Positions 17,371-25,694 of a stretch of DNA of 64,000 nucleotides are shown piece by piece. The stretch spans positions 434,001-498,000 of the forward strand of contig DATMON010000004.1 in assembly GCA_035568175.1 (NCBI GenBank), in the 5' to 3' direction. The stretch is from AV40 sp035568175. GTDB lineage: Bacteria; Verrucomicrobiota; Verrucomicrobiia; Chthoniobacterales; UBA10450. The notes beneath the pieces were generated by a model. The model was not told where the DNA came from. It did not search any database and saw nothing but the letters and a program-made list of their open reading frames with translations. Positions within the stretch are counted from its first letter, which is position 1. The number at the start of each line of letters is the position of its first letter. The position numbers were made by a program, and so were the translations under genes.

Positions 17371-17891
17371 AAAGGAAGTTCAAAATGCCAAAGATGCTCA
17401 GATTCAAGCGAAAGAAACTCCGTGCCACCGCTGTCCGTCGGCCGCTGCGCATCGGTGCAACTACGGCCGATTACGGCGATTTGGCCGAACCGAGCATGAA
17501 ACTATCGCGGGCGCTGTTGATCGTTTTACTGCTGCATGTGGTCGCGGTAACAGGCATCATCGCGTTCAACGCAATTAAAACGCGTCAGGCGTCGCTGCCT
17601 TCTACGCCGTCGCCAACCATAGTCGGAATCGGTTCTGCCGATACAAAGCCGCAAGCGCCAATTCTTAATCCATCAACAGCGCCGAAAACCGGCACGAAGA
17701 CACCGACAAAAATCGCCGATTCCGGAAAAGTTTACGTCGTCGCCAAGGGCGATAATCCGGTCACGATTGCGAAGAAGTTCAAAGTCTCCTACGACGACTT
17801 AGTTGCGCTCAATCACATCGATGACCCTCGAAAACTAAAGATCGGCCAAAAACTTTTGATCCCGGACAAGACATCGAAAAAGAACCAGTAA
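17367..17891 (+). CDS. Membrane-anchored LysM-domain protein in the dcw cluster
   Basis: A 174-aa protein: a strongly basic cytoplasmic N terminus (about residues 1-45), one membrane helix (about 50-72), a Ser/Thr/Pro-rich linker, and a C-terminal LysM domain (about 125-170: VYVVAKGDNPVTIAKKFKVS...DPRKLKIGQKLLIP). LysM binds N-acetylglucosamine chains, so it probably tethers the inner membrane to septal peptidoglycan. Its ATG overlaps the murD stop and ftsW starts 4 bp after it, so it is co-expressed with division genes. It is not part of the standard E. coli or B. subtilis dcw set. Confidence 0.85.
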   Translation: MKRKFKMPKMLRFKRKKLRATAVRRPLRIGATTADYGDLAEPSMKLSRALLIVLLLHVVAVTGIIAFNAIKTRQASLPSTPSPTIVGIGSADTKPQAPILNPSTAPKTGTKTPTKIADSGKVYVVAKGDNPVTIAKKFKVSYDDLVALNHIDDPRKLKIGQKLLIPDKTSKKNQ

Positions 17892-17895
17892 CTTA

Positions 17896-19032
17896 ATGTA
17901 TCGGAAAAGCGCTTACTTCCTTTTTGTCGCGGTGCTGGGATTGCTCGTCATCGGCATTGTGATGCTTTTCAGCACCAGCGCTTTTGCTAAGGATAGCCAC
18001 GGCGACCCTTACTTTTTTCTTAAGCACCAATCGGTCTGGCTTGGAGTGGGCCTCGCTATCTGCATCGCGGCGGCGTTGATCGATTACCATTTTTGGCAGC
18101 GCACCTGGTGGGTTTGGATCGCTATCGCCGCTATCACGCTCGTACTTTGTTACGTTCCGCACATCGGAATGCGGATCAACGGCTCGCGGCGGTGGATCGG
18201 ATTCGGCCCGATTGGTTTCCAACCGTCGGAGATCGCAAAGCTTGCCGCTGTATTTTCTCTGGCGTGGTGGTTCGCGCGTTATGAGAAAGCCACAAACCAT
18301 CCGTTGTTCGGTTTTGCCATTCCCCTAGCGATTGTGAGTGCGCTGCTCGCGCTGATTCTTTTTGAAGTTGATCTCGGAACGACCGCGTTGATCGGTGCGA
18401 CCACGTTTATGGTCATGTTCGTCGCTGGGACAAATCCGATTCTACTTGGACTGCTCGCCATCACCGGAGGCAGCGTCATTTTCGTTGCGGCAACGCACGC
18501 GCGCATGGAACGGCTGATCGCGTTCACTGATCTCGAGCGCTACAAACAGGACGCCGGACTCCAGCAAATGCAGGCGTTAATCGCTTGGGGCAGCGGCGGC
18601 ATGGAAGGACTCGGCCTCGGTAACGGCCGGCAAAAGATGCTCTACCTCCCCTACGCGCACACCGATTTCATTTTCCCGATGATCGGCGAAGAGCTTGGAT
18701 TGCGAATCAGCCTGCTCGTCGTTTTCCTTTTCGTCATTGTCATTGTTTGCGGAATCGTGATCGCGCTGCACGCGAAAGATCGGTTCGGGTTGCTGGTCGC
18801 GTCGGGCGTGGTCTGCCTGCTGGGGTTGCAAGCCGCCGTGAATATGGGAGTCACCACTTCGCTTTTGCCGAACAAAGGTCTGCCCCTGCCGTTTATTAGC
18901 TACGGCGGATCGAATCTGGTCGCCTGCCTGTTCGGGGTCGGACTCTTACTCAACATTTATCGGCAGGCCGTTTTGGAACCGGCCAACAAAAAGCGCACTT
19001 CACTCCAAGTGCGAATGACACCGCGAATTTAA
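17896..19032 (+). CDS. ftsW: Septal peptidoglycan polymerase FtsW (SEDS family)
   Basis: FtsW is the SEDS-family glycosyltransferase that polymerises lipid II at the septum together with FtsI. 378 aa, about 10 membrane spans. Family landmarks: NGSRRWIGFGPIGFQPSE (about residues 95-113), the large periplasmic loop with YKQDAGLQQMQALIAWGSGG, FIFPMIGEELG, and the C-terminal LPFISYGGSNL. RodA is the close alternative, but the dcw position favours FtsW. Confidence 0.95.
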   Translation: MYRKSAYFLFVAVLGLLVIGIVMLFSTSAFAKDSHGDPYFFLKHQSVWLGVGLAICIAAALIDYHFWQRTWWVWIAIAAITLVLCYVPHIGMRINGSRRWIGFGPIGFQPSEIAKLAAVFSLAWWFARYEKATNHPLFGFAIPLAIVSALLALILFEVDLGTTALIGATTFMVMFVAGTNPILLGLLAITGGSVIFVAATHARMERLIAFTDLERYKQDAGLQQMQALIAWGSGGMEGLGLGNGRQKMLYLPYAHTDFIFPMIGEELGLRISLLVVFLFVIVIVCGIVIALHAKDRFGLLVASGVVCLLGLQAAVNMGVTTSLLPNKGLPLPFISYGGSNLVACLFGVGLLLNIYRQAVLEPANKKRTSLQVRMTPRI

Positions 19033-19036
19033 CTGG

Positions 19037-19046
19037 AAGATCGACA
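19037..19046 (+). repeat. AAGATCGACA decamer in the ftsW-murG spacer
   Basis: An exact, intergenic copy of the dispersed decamer, 5 bp after the ftsW stop and 10 bp before the murG ATG. Being outside coding sequence, it cannot be explained by amino-acid or codon preference. Confidence 0.8.
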
Positions 19047-19055
19047 ATCATTGGA

Positions 19056-20141
19056 ATGAACGCAGTCATTGCATGTGGAGGCACGGGTGGGCATCTCTTT
19101 CCCGGAATAGCCGTCGCTGAAGTTCTGCGCGAACGCGGACACGAAGTGCTCTTGTTCGTCTCCGAAAAGGAGATCGACAGTCTCGCGCTCTCGACGCGGT
19201 CTCAATTCCGGTTCGAAAAATTGCCGACGATAGGTTTCCCTTCGATTTATTCTCCTAAGATCTTCGGATTCATCCGCCGGTTTACTGAAAGTCTTTCCCG
19301 GTGCCGATCGATTTACCAAAAGTTCAAACCGCAGGTCGTCCTCGGCATGGGCGGATTCACTTCAACCGCGCCAATCCTGGCCGGCCGCATGGGTGGCATT
19401 TCCACGCTAATTCACGAGTCGAATGCGGTACCGGGAAAAGCGAATCGCCTTGCCGGAAAAATGGTCCGCGCGGTTTTGCTCGGCTTCAAAGAATGCGCGG
19501 CTTTCTTTCCGAAAGTGCGCACCGAGCTCACCGGCACGCCTATTCGCACAGAACTCAAACGCTTAGACCGACAATCCGCGCGGCAAAAACTCGGATTGCA
19601 AGCGGATGTCACTACCATGCTGGTGATGGGCGGAAGTCAGGGCGCGAGTGGCATTAATCAAGCCATCCTTAAATCGTTGCCGCTGCTGCGCGATGCTGCG
19701 CTGCAAGCCATCCACCTTTCCGGGACGCGAGACGAACGGCTCGTAACGGAAAATTATCGACGAGAACGAATCCCCGCTTACGTCGCCGCCTTCCATCATC
19801 ACATGGAGGAAGTTTACAGCGCCGCCGACTTCACTGTCGCGCGCTCCGGTGCGGCCAGTCTGGCCGAGATCGCTTCCTTCGACTTGCCCAGTATTCTGAT
19901 TCCGTTTCCCTATGCCGCGGACGATCACCAAACCCGCAACGCCGAAATTTTCGCGCGGGCAGGAGCGGCATTTGTTCTGAAAGAATCAGAGCTAACTCCC
20001 GAATTACTTACTCAGCAGATCCGAGAGATGATCGATCACCCGGAGCAGCTTCGGCGGATGTCTGAAAGCTCCGCACGATTGGCGCCGCGAGACGCTGCTA
20101 ATCGGGTGGCCGCAACCATGGAGAAATACACCCAGTCATGA
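19056..20141 (+). CDS. murG: Lipid II synthase, UDP-GlcNAc transferase
   Basis: MurG adds GlcNAc to lipid I on the inner face of the membrane, giving lipid II. 361 aa, two-domain GT-B fold. N-terminal CGGTGGHLFPGIAVAEVL is the classic glycine-rich loop; VLGMGGFTS and IHESNAVPGKANR follow; the C-terminal domain has MGGSQGASGIN and the nucleotide-sugar site RSGAASLAEIA...PFPYAADDHQ. Its stop overlaps murC by ATGA. Confidence 0.97.
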   Translation: MNAVIACGGTGGHLFPGIAVAEVLRERGHEVLLFVSEKEIDSLALSTRSQFRFEKLPTIGFPSIYSPKIFGFIRRFTESLSRCRSIYQKFKPQVVLGMGGFTSTAPILAGRMGGISTLIHESNAVPGKANRLAGKMVRAVLLGFKECAAFFPKVRTELTGTPIRTELKRLDRQSARQKLGLQADVTTMLVMGGSQGASGINQAILKSLPLLRDAALQAIHLSGTRDERLVTENYRRERIPAYVAAFHHHMEEVYSAADFTVARSGAASLAEIASFDLPSILIPFPYAADDHQTRNAEIFARAGAAFVLKESELTPELLTQQIREMIDHPEQLRRMSESSARLAPRDAANRVAATMEKYTQS

Positions 20142-22432
20142 CCACGGCTGATGTCGATCTTGCAAAATTCCTGACGCAGGAACGGCGCAATGTTCATCTC
20201 ATTGGCGTAGCCGGCAGCGGCATGAGTGGAATTGCGGGACTTCTTCTCCAACTCGGCCACAATGTGAGCGGCTCGGACAAATTGGATTCGCTGGAAACGA
20301 ATCGACTGCAGCGGCTCGGCTTAAAGTTTTATCAGCAACATCGTGCCGCCGACGCGCGCGACGCCGAGCTCGTCATTTATTCTTCGGCAATCAAAAAGGA
20401 CAATCCGATCCTGAAGAGCGCCCAAGAAAGCGGAAAGAGAATGGTTCGTCGGGCCGAAGCGCTGGCCGCAATCATGTCGGCCAAGCGCGGGATTCTCGTC
20501 GTTGGAATGCACGGTAAAACCACGACATCCGCCATGGCCGCGCACGTTTTGCGCGAAGGCGGGTTGCATCCGTCGCATTATGTCGGCGCCGAGATTCCAA
20601 TTCTGGGAACGAACGCGCACTGGGACGCGCGGGGCGAATTTTTCGTGGCCGAAGGCGATGAAAGCGACGGCACGATCGCTCTCTTTCATCCCGAACACAT
20701 CCTGGTCCTAAATATAGAAGAGGAACATCTCGACTTTTACACCGATCTGGCCGCGATCGAGAAAGTCTTTGTCCAACTGATCGGGCAAACGAGCGGCAAA
20801 ATCTTTTATTGCGCCGATGACTCTAACGCGACCCGGATATGTCGATCTTCCGGGCGCGGAATCTCCTATGGCTTGTCGGTGAACGCTGATTATCGCGGGA
20901 GCGATATCGATTTGCGCAATTTCGCTTCGGCATTTTGTGTTTATCGCGGCAAAGAAGAACTTGGGAAAGCGATTTTGAACGTTCCGGGCGAACACAACGT
21001 TCGCAACGCGCTCGGTGTCATCGCCCTGGCAACTGAGCTTGGCGTCCGATTTGAAAAAATCGCCAAGTCGCTGACAAAATTTCAACACGCGCGGCGGCGC
21101 TTTGAAATCAAATACGACAGCCCGCGCTTTCTCCTGGTCGACGATTACGGACATCATCCAACCGAAATCAACGCGACTCTGAAGACGGCGAAATCGGTCG
21201 GGCGCAAACGCGTGTTGACCATGTTTCAGCCGCATCGTTACTCACGGACCAAAGCTTTGCGGAAGGAATTTGGGCGCGCGTTCGATCAAGCAGATCGGGT
21301 CGTCATCACTGATGTCTACGGATCGAATGAATCCCCTATTCCGGATGTCAGCGGTCAAATGATCGTCGACGAAATCGCGGCGCACGGACATCGCGGTGTG
21401 AGTTACCAGCCACGATTGGGTTGGGTGCATCGCGATGTTGGCAACATGCTTGAATCCGGCGACCTCGTCCTCAGTCTCGGCGCGGGCAATATTCACGAAC
21501 AATTGTCGATCCTGGCCGCCGATCTCGTGATCGCAGAGAAATTAAAAGAGATCGTCGGTGAAGATGGCGATGTCCGTCTTTACGAACCGCTTTCGAAGCA
21601 CACCACCTTGCGCGTCGGCGGCCCGGCGCAATTTTGGGTCGAGCCGCGCAATGAAGCGGCGCTGAGCGAATTAATTCGTTTTTGTCGGCGCGAAAAGCTT
21701 CCGCTCTTCATCATCGGCCGCGGTTCGAACTTGCTCGTGCGCGACGGCGGAATTCGCGGCGTCGTCGTTCATCCTTCAGGGGGCGACTTCGACAAGATCG
21801 ACATCGACGAAAATGAAATCACCGCCGGCGTTGGCGTGAAGTTAAAAGAGATTGCTTACGCCGCGCGCGCGGCGGACTTGGGCGGGTTGGAGTGGATGGA
21901 AGGAATTCCCGGCGCTGTTGGCGGTGCACTACGGATGAACGCGGGCGCGATGGGCGCGCAAACTTTCGAAAAGGTCGTCCGCGTCCGTTATTTGGACGGG
22001 GACGGAAACGCGCACGATAAAAATCGAGACGAGCTTGAGGTGCATTACCGGCATTTTCCTTTACTCGAAGAAAACTTCGCCGTCTCCGCCACATTTCGTG
22101 GGTCGCCGGCACCGCGCGAGCAGATCGAATCGCGTCTCCACGAATCCCAGGAAAAACGGCGGACCACTCAGCCAATCGCCAAGAGCGCCGGCTGCATTTT
22201 CAAAAACCCCGACGAATGTCCGGCTGGGAAACTGGTTGATGAGCTCGGTTTAAAAAATTCCTCCGTCGGAAAAGCGCGCGTCTCGGAAGTGCACGGCAAT
22301 TTCATCGTGAACGATGGCGGCGCGACCGCGACCGAGATGCTCCAGCTGATCGATCGAATCAAGCAGGCGGCGAAGAACAAGCGCGGAATCGAATTGGAAA
22401 CCGAAGTGCAAATCGTGGGGGAATCAGCTTGA
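20138..22432 (+). CDS. murC-murB: MurC-MurB fusion: UDP-MurNAc:L-Ala ligase plus UDP-MurNAc dehydrogenase
   Basis: One 764-aa frame encodes two successive enzymes. Residues about 1-465 are MurC: HLIGVAGSGMSGIA, P-loop VVGMHGKTTTSAM near 123, and DDYGHHPTEINATL in the C-terminal domain. Residues about 470-764 are MurB, an FAD enzyme that reduces enolpyruvyl-UDP-GlcNAc: TTLRVGGPAQFW, IGRGSNLLVRDGG near 527, GIPGAVGGALRMNAGA, and KSAGCIFKNP. MurB makes UDP-MurNAc, MurC's substrate, so the fusion could channel it. No frameshift or internal stop is present. Overlaps murG (ATGA) and ddl (TGATG). Confidence 0.96.
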   Translation: MTTADVDLAKFLTQERRNVHLIGVAGSGMSGIAGLLLQLGHNVSGSDKLDSLETNRLQRLGLKFYQQHRAADARDAELVIYSSAIKKDNPILKSAQESGKRMVRRAEALAAIMSAKRGILVVGMHGKTTTSAMAAHVLREGGLHPSHYVGAEIPILGTNAHWDARGEFFVAEGDESDGTIALFHPEHILVLNIEEEHLDFYTDLAAIEKVFVQLIGQTSGKIFYCADDSNATRICRSSGRGISYGLSVNADYRGSDIDLRNFASAFCVYRGKEELGKAILNVPGEHNVRNALGVIALATELGVRFEKIAKSLTKFQHARRRFEIKYDSPRFLLVDDYGHHPTEINATLKTAKSVGRKRVLTMFQPHRYSRTKALRKEFGRAFDQADRVVITDVYGSNESPIPDVSGQMIVDEIAAHGHRGVSYQPRLGWVHRDVGNMLESGDLVLSLGAGNIHEQLSILAADLVIAEKLKEIVGEDGDVRLYEPLSKHTTLRVGGPAQFWVEPRNEAALSELIRFCRREKLPLFIIGRGSNLLVRDGGIRGVVVHPSGGDFDKIDIDENEITAGVGVKLKEIAYAARAADLGGLEWMEGIPGAVGGALRMNAGAMGAQTFEKVVRVRYLDGDGNAHDKNRDELEVHYRHFPLLEENFAVSATFRGSPAPREQIESRLHESQEKRRTTQPIAKSAGCIFKNPDECPAGKLVDELGLKNSSVGKARVSEVHGNFIVNDGGATATEMLQLIDRIKQAAKNKRGIELETEVQIVGESA

Positions 22433-23385
22433 TGAAGTCGAAAGGTCCTAGCCGGACTGGCATTTTACCAAAAACAATCGCGGTGTTGATGGGCGGACCG
22501 GGATCGGAAAGAGATGTCTCGCTTGCGACTGGCCGCGGAGTTTCGAAGGCTCTGCGCTCATTGGGCATCGATGTGGTCGACGTCGATGTTCGCGACGAAA
22601 ACTTTCTGCTCCCGAAAGATGTCGATCTTGCCTTCATCACCATTCACGGAACTTTCGGTGAGGACGGGACTTTGCAGAAGATTCTGGAAGACCGCGGCGT
22701 CCCCTACACCGGGGAAGGCGTCGAAGGAAGCCGGACCGCGTTTGACAAATTTTTGACGAAAGAAAAGTTTCGAGAGCACAACGTCGTCACGCCGGAGTGG
22801 GAAATTGTCGATGTTGATCAGCGTCCAACAATTCCGGTGCCGCTCGTCGTGAAACCGCCATGCCAGGGATCCACGGTTGGCGTGGTGATCGTGAAGAACG
22901 AAACTGAGCTCGATTCGGCAATGAAGGAAGCCGGCAAGTACGATCGTAAATTGTTAGTGGAAAAATTTGTATCTGGCCGCGAATTGACGATAGGTATCCT
23001 CGGTGATCAAGCCCTGCCGATTCTTGAAATAATTCCGAAGGGCGGTTTTTACGACTTCAACACAAAGTACCCGTTCCTGAATCCGCAAGCTGGCGCCAGT
23101 GCCGAGCATGTCTGCCCCGCCAAAGTCGATGCGGCAAAAACAAAAAAGATTCAGGAGCTGGCGCTGCAGGCATTTCGCGCTCTTGGCCTGGTCGTTTACG
23201 GACGCGTCGATGTGCTTTTGACGGACGCTGGCGATCCGTTCGTGCTCGAAGTGAACACGATTCCCGGAATGACCGAAGCCAGTTTGCTTCCGGAAGGGGC
23301 AGCCGCGGCCGGCATCAACTATGTCGATCTTTGCCTGCGTATCATCGAATTGTCGCGCGCGAGAAGGGAGCGCGCTTTACGATGA
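22432..23385 (+). CDS. ddl: D-alanine--D-alanine ligase
   Basis: Ddl makes the D-Ala-D-Ala dipeptide used by MurF. 317 aa with ATP-grasp fold: VLMGGPGSERDVSLATG at the N terminus, FITIHGTFGEDGTLQ, VVKPPCQGSTVGV, KFVSGRELTIGIL, and metal-binding FVLEVNTIPGMTEASL. ATG 22432 was preferred to the adjacent TTG 22429; it overlaps the murC-murB stop by one base (TGATG). Confidence 0.95.
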   Translation: MKSKGPSRTGILPKTIAVLMGGPGSERDVSLATGRGVSKALRSLGIDVVDVDVRDENFLLPKDVDLAFITIHGTFGEDGTLQKILEDRGVPYTGEGVEGSRTAFDKFLTKEKFREHNVVTPEWEIVDVDQRPTIPVPLVVKPPCQGSTVGVVIVKNETELDSAMKEAGKYDRKLLVEKFVSGRELTIGILGDQALPILEIIPKGGFYDFNTKYPFLNPQAGASAEHVCPAKVDAAKTKKIQELALQAFRALGLVVYGRVDVLLTDAGDPFVLEVNTIPGMTEASLLPEGAAAAGINYVDLCLRIIELSRARRERALR

Positions 23386-24464
23386 GGCGACAGCAACGTC
23401 CCCGCGCCCGCAACCGGCGTGTCTCCAGCTTCCGCCAACGGCGGCAGCAACATTTGCTCGACGTCAAAGTGCGCTCGCGCAAAGCGGTCCAGCATCGCAA
23501 TCGCAAATTCCTGGTTGGGTTCTCGAAAATCGCGCTGGTGATTGCGCTGATTGCCTGCGTTTACGTTGGCGCTCGGGTCGCGGCCAAGCGGTTCTTCATC
23601 GACAATCCGGACTACAAGCTCAGCGCGATTGAAGTGCAGACCGACGGCACGTTGCAGCGCGAGCAGATTCTGAGCGTGGCCGATTTGCACGAAGGCGAAA
23701 ATATCTTTCGCGTGCACCTGGCGCGTGTGCATGAGCGATTGCAGGAATTGCCGCAGGTCGACGAAGTCGAAGTTATCCGGAAACTTCCGGCCGAAATCGA
23801 TATCCGAATTATCGAACGCAAGCCGATCGCCTGGATCACGAGCGAGAAGCAGATTGCCGATCCATTTGCGTCCGACGCTGCTTTTCTGGTGGACGCGCGC
23901 GGTGTTTTGATGAAAGAGAAGAAGTTGTTGCCGGAATATTTGGGACTGCCGTTGATTCTGGGCTGCGCGAGCGAATCGCTCGAAGCCGGCAAAACCGTCC
24001 AATCGCCCGAAGCCAAATCGGCGCTCGAGTTGTTGCGCCTGAGCACGCGGAGCTTCATGCAAACGCGCTTCCAAATTCGCGAAATCGATATTTCGAAGGG
24101 TTATTGCCTGGTCGTGACGGATAAGAATCACAGCCGGGTCACGTTTGGTTTCGAAAATCTCGAAACGCAGCTGCAGCGCCTGGAGCAATTTCTGATCTAT
24201 TCGGACGACGCGCACCGCGAGCTCGCAACTGTGAATCTGCTCGTGCAACGAAATATCCCGGTCACGTTCTCGAAACCGGCCACGGAAGTAATTAACGAAA
24301 CGATTAAACCGGAAGAATCGCCACGGGTAATGAAAGCGATCCCGGTGCACTCCGCGCCGAAACCATCGGCCACACCTGCAACCGCCAAATCGCATCCAAG
24401 TCCCTCATCAACCAGTCCGCCAGTGAAGCGGGCGCTTCCGCTGCAACCTTTCAAGAAAAACTGA
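23382..24464 (+). CDS. ftsQ: FtsQ/DivIB-like cell division protein
   Basis: A 360-aa bitopic protein with a very basic cytoplasmic N terminus (about 40 residues rich in Arg/Gln), one membrane helix (about 46-68), and a periplasmic POTRA domain (about 80-150: YKLSAIEVQTDGTLQREQIL...VIRKLPAEIDIRIIERKPIAW) followed by the beta domain. FtsQ links early and late divisome parts. A Pro/Ser/Ala-rich tail of about 50 residues ends the protein. The start at 23382 overlaps the ddl stop as ATGA; the longer open frame upstream is not needed. Confidence 0.9.
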   Translation: MRRQQRPRARNRRVSSFRQRRQQHLLDVKVRSRKAVQHRNRKFLVGFSKIALVIALIACVYVGARVAAKRFFIDNPDYKLSAIEVQTDGTLQREQILSVADLHEGENIFRVHLARVHERLQELPQVDEVEVIRKLPAEIDIRIIERKPIAWITSEKQIADPFASDAAFLVDARGVLMKEKKLLPEYLGLPLILGCASESLEAGKTVQSPEAKSALELLRLSTRSFMQTRFQIREIDISKGYCLVVTDKNHSRVTFGFENLETQLQRLEQFLIYSDDAHRELATVNLLVQRNIPVTFSKPATEVINETIKPEESPRVMKAIPVHSAPKPSATPATAKSHPSPSSTSPPVKRALPLQPFKKN

Positions 24465-24468
24465 AAAC

Positions 24469-25677
24469 ATGGCGAACGGTGATTTAATTGTTGGTTTGGA
24501 GATAGGGACGTCGAAGATCTGTGTCATAGTCGGCGAAACGCGTCCCGACGGGACGTTGAAAATTCTCGGCGTCGGGCAGGCGCCGTCACGCGGCGTGCGC
24601 AAGGGCGAGATTGTCGATTTTGAAACTGCGATGAAATGCGTCCACGAAGCGGTGGTCGATGCCGAACAAAAAAGCGACGTGATGATTCGGAGCGTTTATG
24701 TCGCGATCGCCGGCGGGCACATCCAAAGTTTTAACAACCGCGGCTGTGTGATCTTGCCCGATGAGCGCGATGAGATCGACGACCAGGATGTTGAAGATGT
24801 AAAAATCAACGCGCGCGAAGTCAGCATTCCGGCGCAGAACGCGTTCCTTCACTCAATCATTCAGCACTATCACGTGGACGGACAGGACGGCGTGCTCAAT
24901 CCAGTCGGCATGCTTGGGGAAAAACTGGAAGCGGATTTCCACATCATTCACGGCGTGCGGACCCGGATCCAAAATACCATCCGCTGCGTCAAAGAATTGC
25001 CACTCGATGTCGAAGACGTGGTCTTCAGCGCGCTTGCTTCAGCGCAAGTCGTCCTGACACAGCATCAAAAGAATCTCGGCGCGCTCGTGGTCGATATCGG
25101 TGGCGGCACGACCGATTTCATCCTTTATGTCGACGGCGCGGTGAAACAAAGCGGCGTGCTCGCGGTCGGCGGGGATCATATCACCAATGACATTTCGATG
25201 GGTTTGCGCATTCCAATGGCGCGCGCTGAAAAAATAAAAACCGAAGAAGGTAGCTGCGTTCTGGGCAACTGCCTGCCGGGCGAAACAATCCTCCTTAAAG
25301 ATGATTCCGGCTTCGCCGGAAAAGAGATCGAGCGGGAGACGTTGAACACGATCATCCATTTGCGCCTGCGTGAAACTTTTGAACTGCTCAAGCGCACGGT
25401 CGAAGAGGAGCCGTTCATTAATTATGCCGGCGCCGGTATTTTCATCACCGGTGGCTGCAGTCTGGTGAACGGAATTGATCATCTCGCGGGCGAAATTTTT
25501 GAAATGCCGGCCCACGTGACCCACGCACAAACGCTGTCCGGCCTGACTTCGGCGGTTGAGAACCCGCAATTTTCAACCGCGATCGGTTTGCTCAAATACG
25601 CCCAGGCCGTGCAAGTGGATCGGCCGCGACGCGGCATCACTCGAATTTTCGGACGGTTTTTCAGCGGAATGCGATGA
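24469..25677 (+). CDS. ftsA: Cell division protein FtsA
   Basis: An actin-fold ATPase that anchors FtsZ filaments to the membrane. 402 aa. N-terminal phosphate-1 loop VGLEIGTSKICVIVGE, SHS2/1C insertion, phosphate-2 loop VVDIGGGTTDFILY near residue 207, adenosine motif FITGGCSLVNGI. The C-terminal end GITRIFGRFFSGMR looks like the short amphipathic membrane-targeting helix. It lies 16 bp before ftsZ. Confidence 0.95.
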   Translation: MANGDLIVGLEIGTSKICVIVGETRPDGTLKILGVGQAPSRGVRKGEIVDFETAMKCVHEAVVDAEQKSDVMIRSVYVAIAGGHIQSFNNRGCVILPDERDEIDDQDVEDVKINAREVSIPAQNAFLHSIIQHYHVDGQDGVLNPVGMLGEKLEADFHIIHGVRTRIQNTIRCVKELPLDVEDVVFSALASAQVVLTQHQKNLGALVVDIGGGTTDFILYVDGAVKQSGVLAVGGDHITNDISMGLRIPMARAEKIKTEEGSCVLGNCLPGETILLKDDSGFAGKEIERETLNTIIHLRLRETFELLKRTVEEEPFINYAGAGIFITGGCSLVNGIDHLAGEIFEMPAHVTHAQTLSGLTSAVENPQFSTAIGLLKYAQAVQVDRPRRGITRIFGRFFSGMR

Positions 25678-25684
25678 CAACAGA

Positions 25685-25694
25685 AAGATCGACA
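25685..25694 (+). repeat. AAGATCGACA decamer at the ftsZ start
   Basis: An exact copy of the dispersed decamer in the 16-bp ftsA-ftsZ spacer; its last A is the first base of the ftsZ ATG. It leaves no room for a strong Shine-Dalgarno sequence there, so the site is either kept for its own sake or tolerated in a critical place. Confidence 0.8.
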
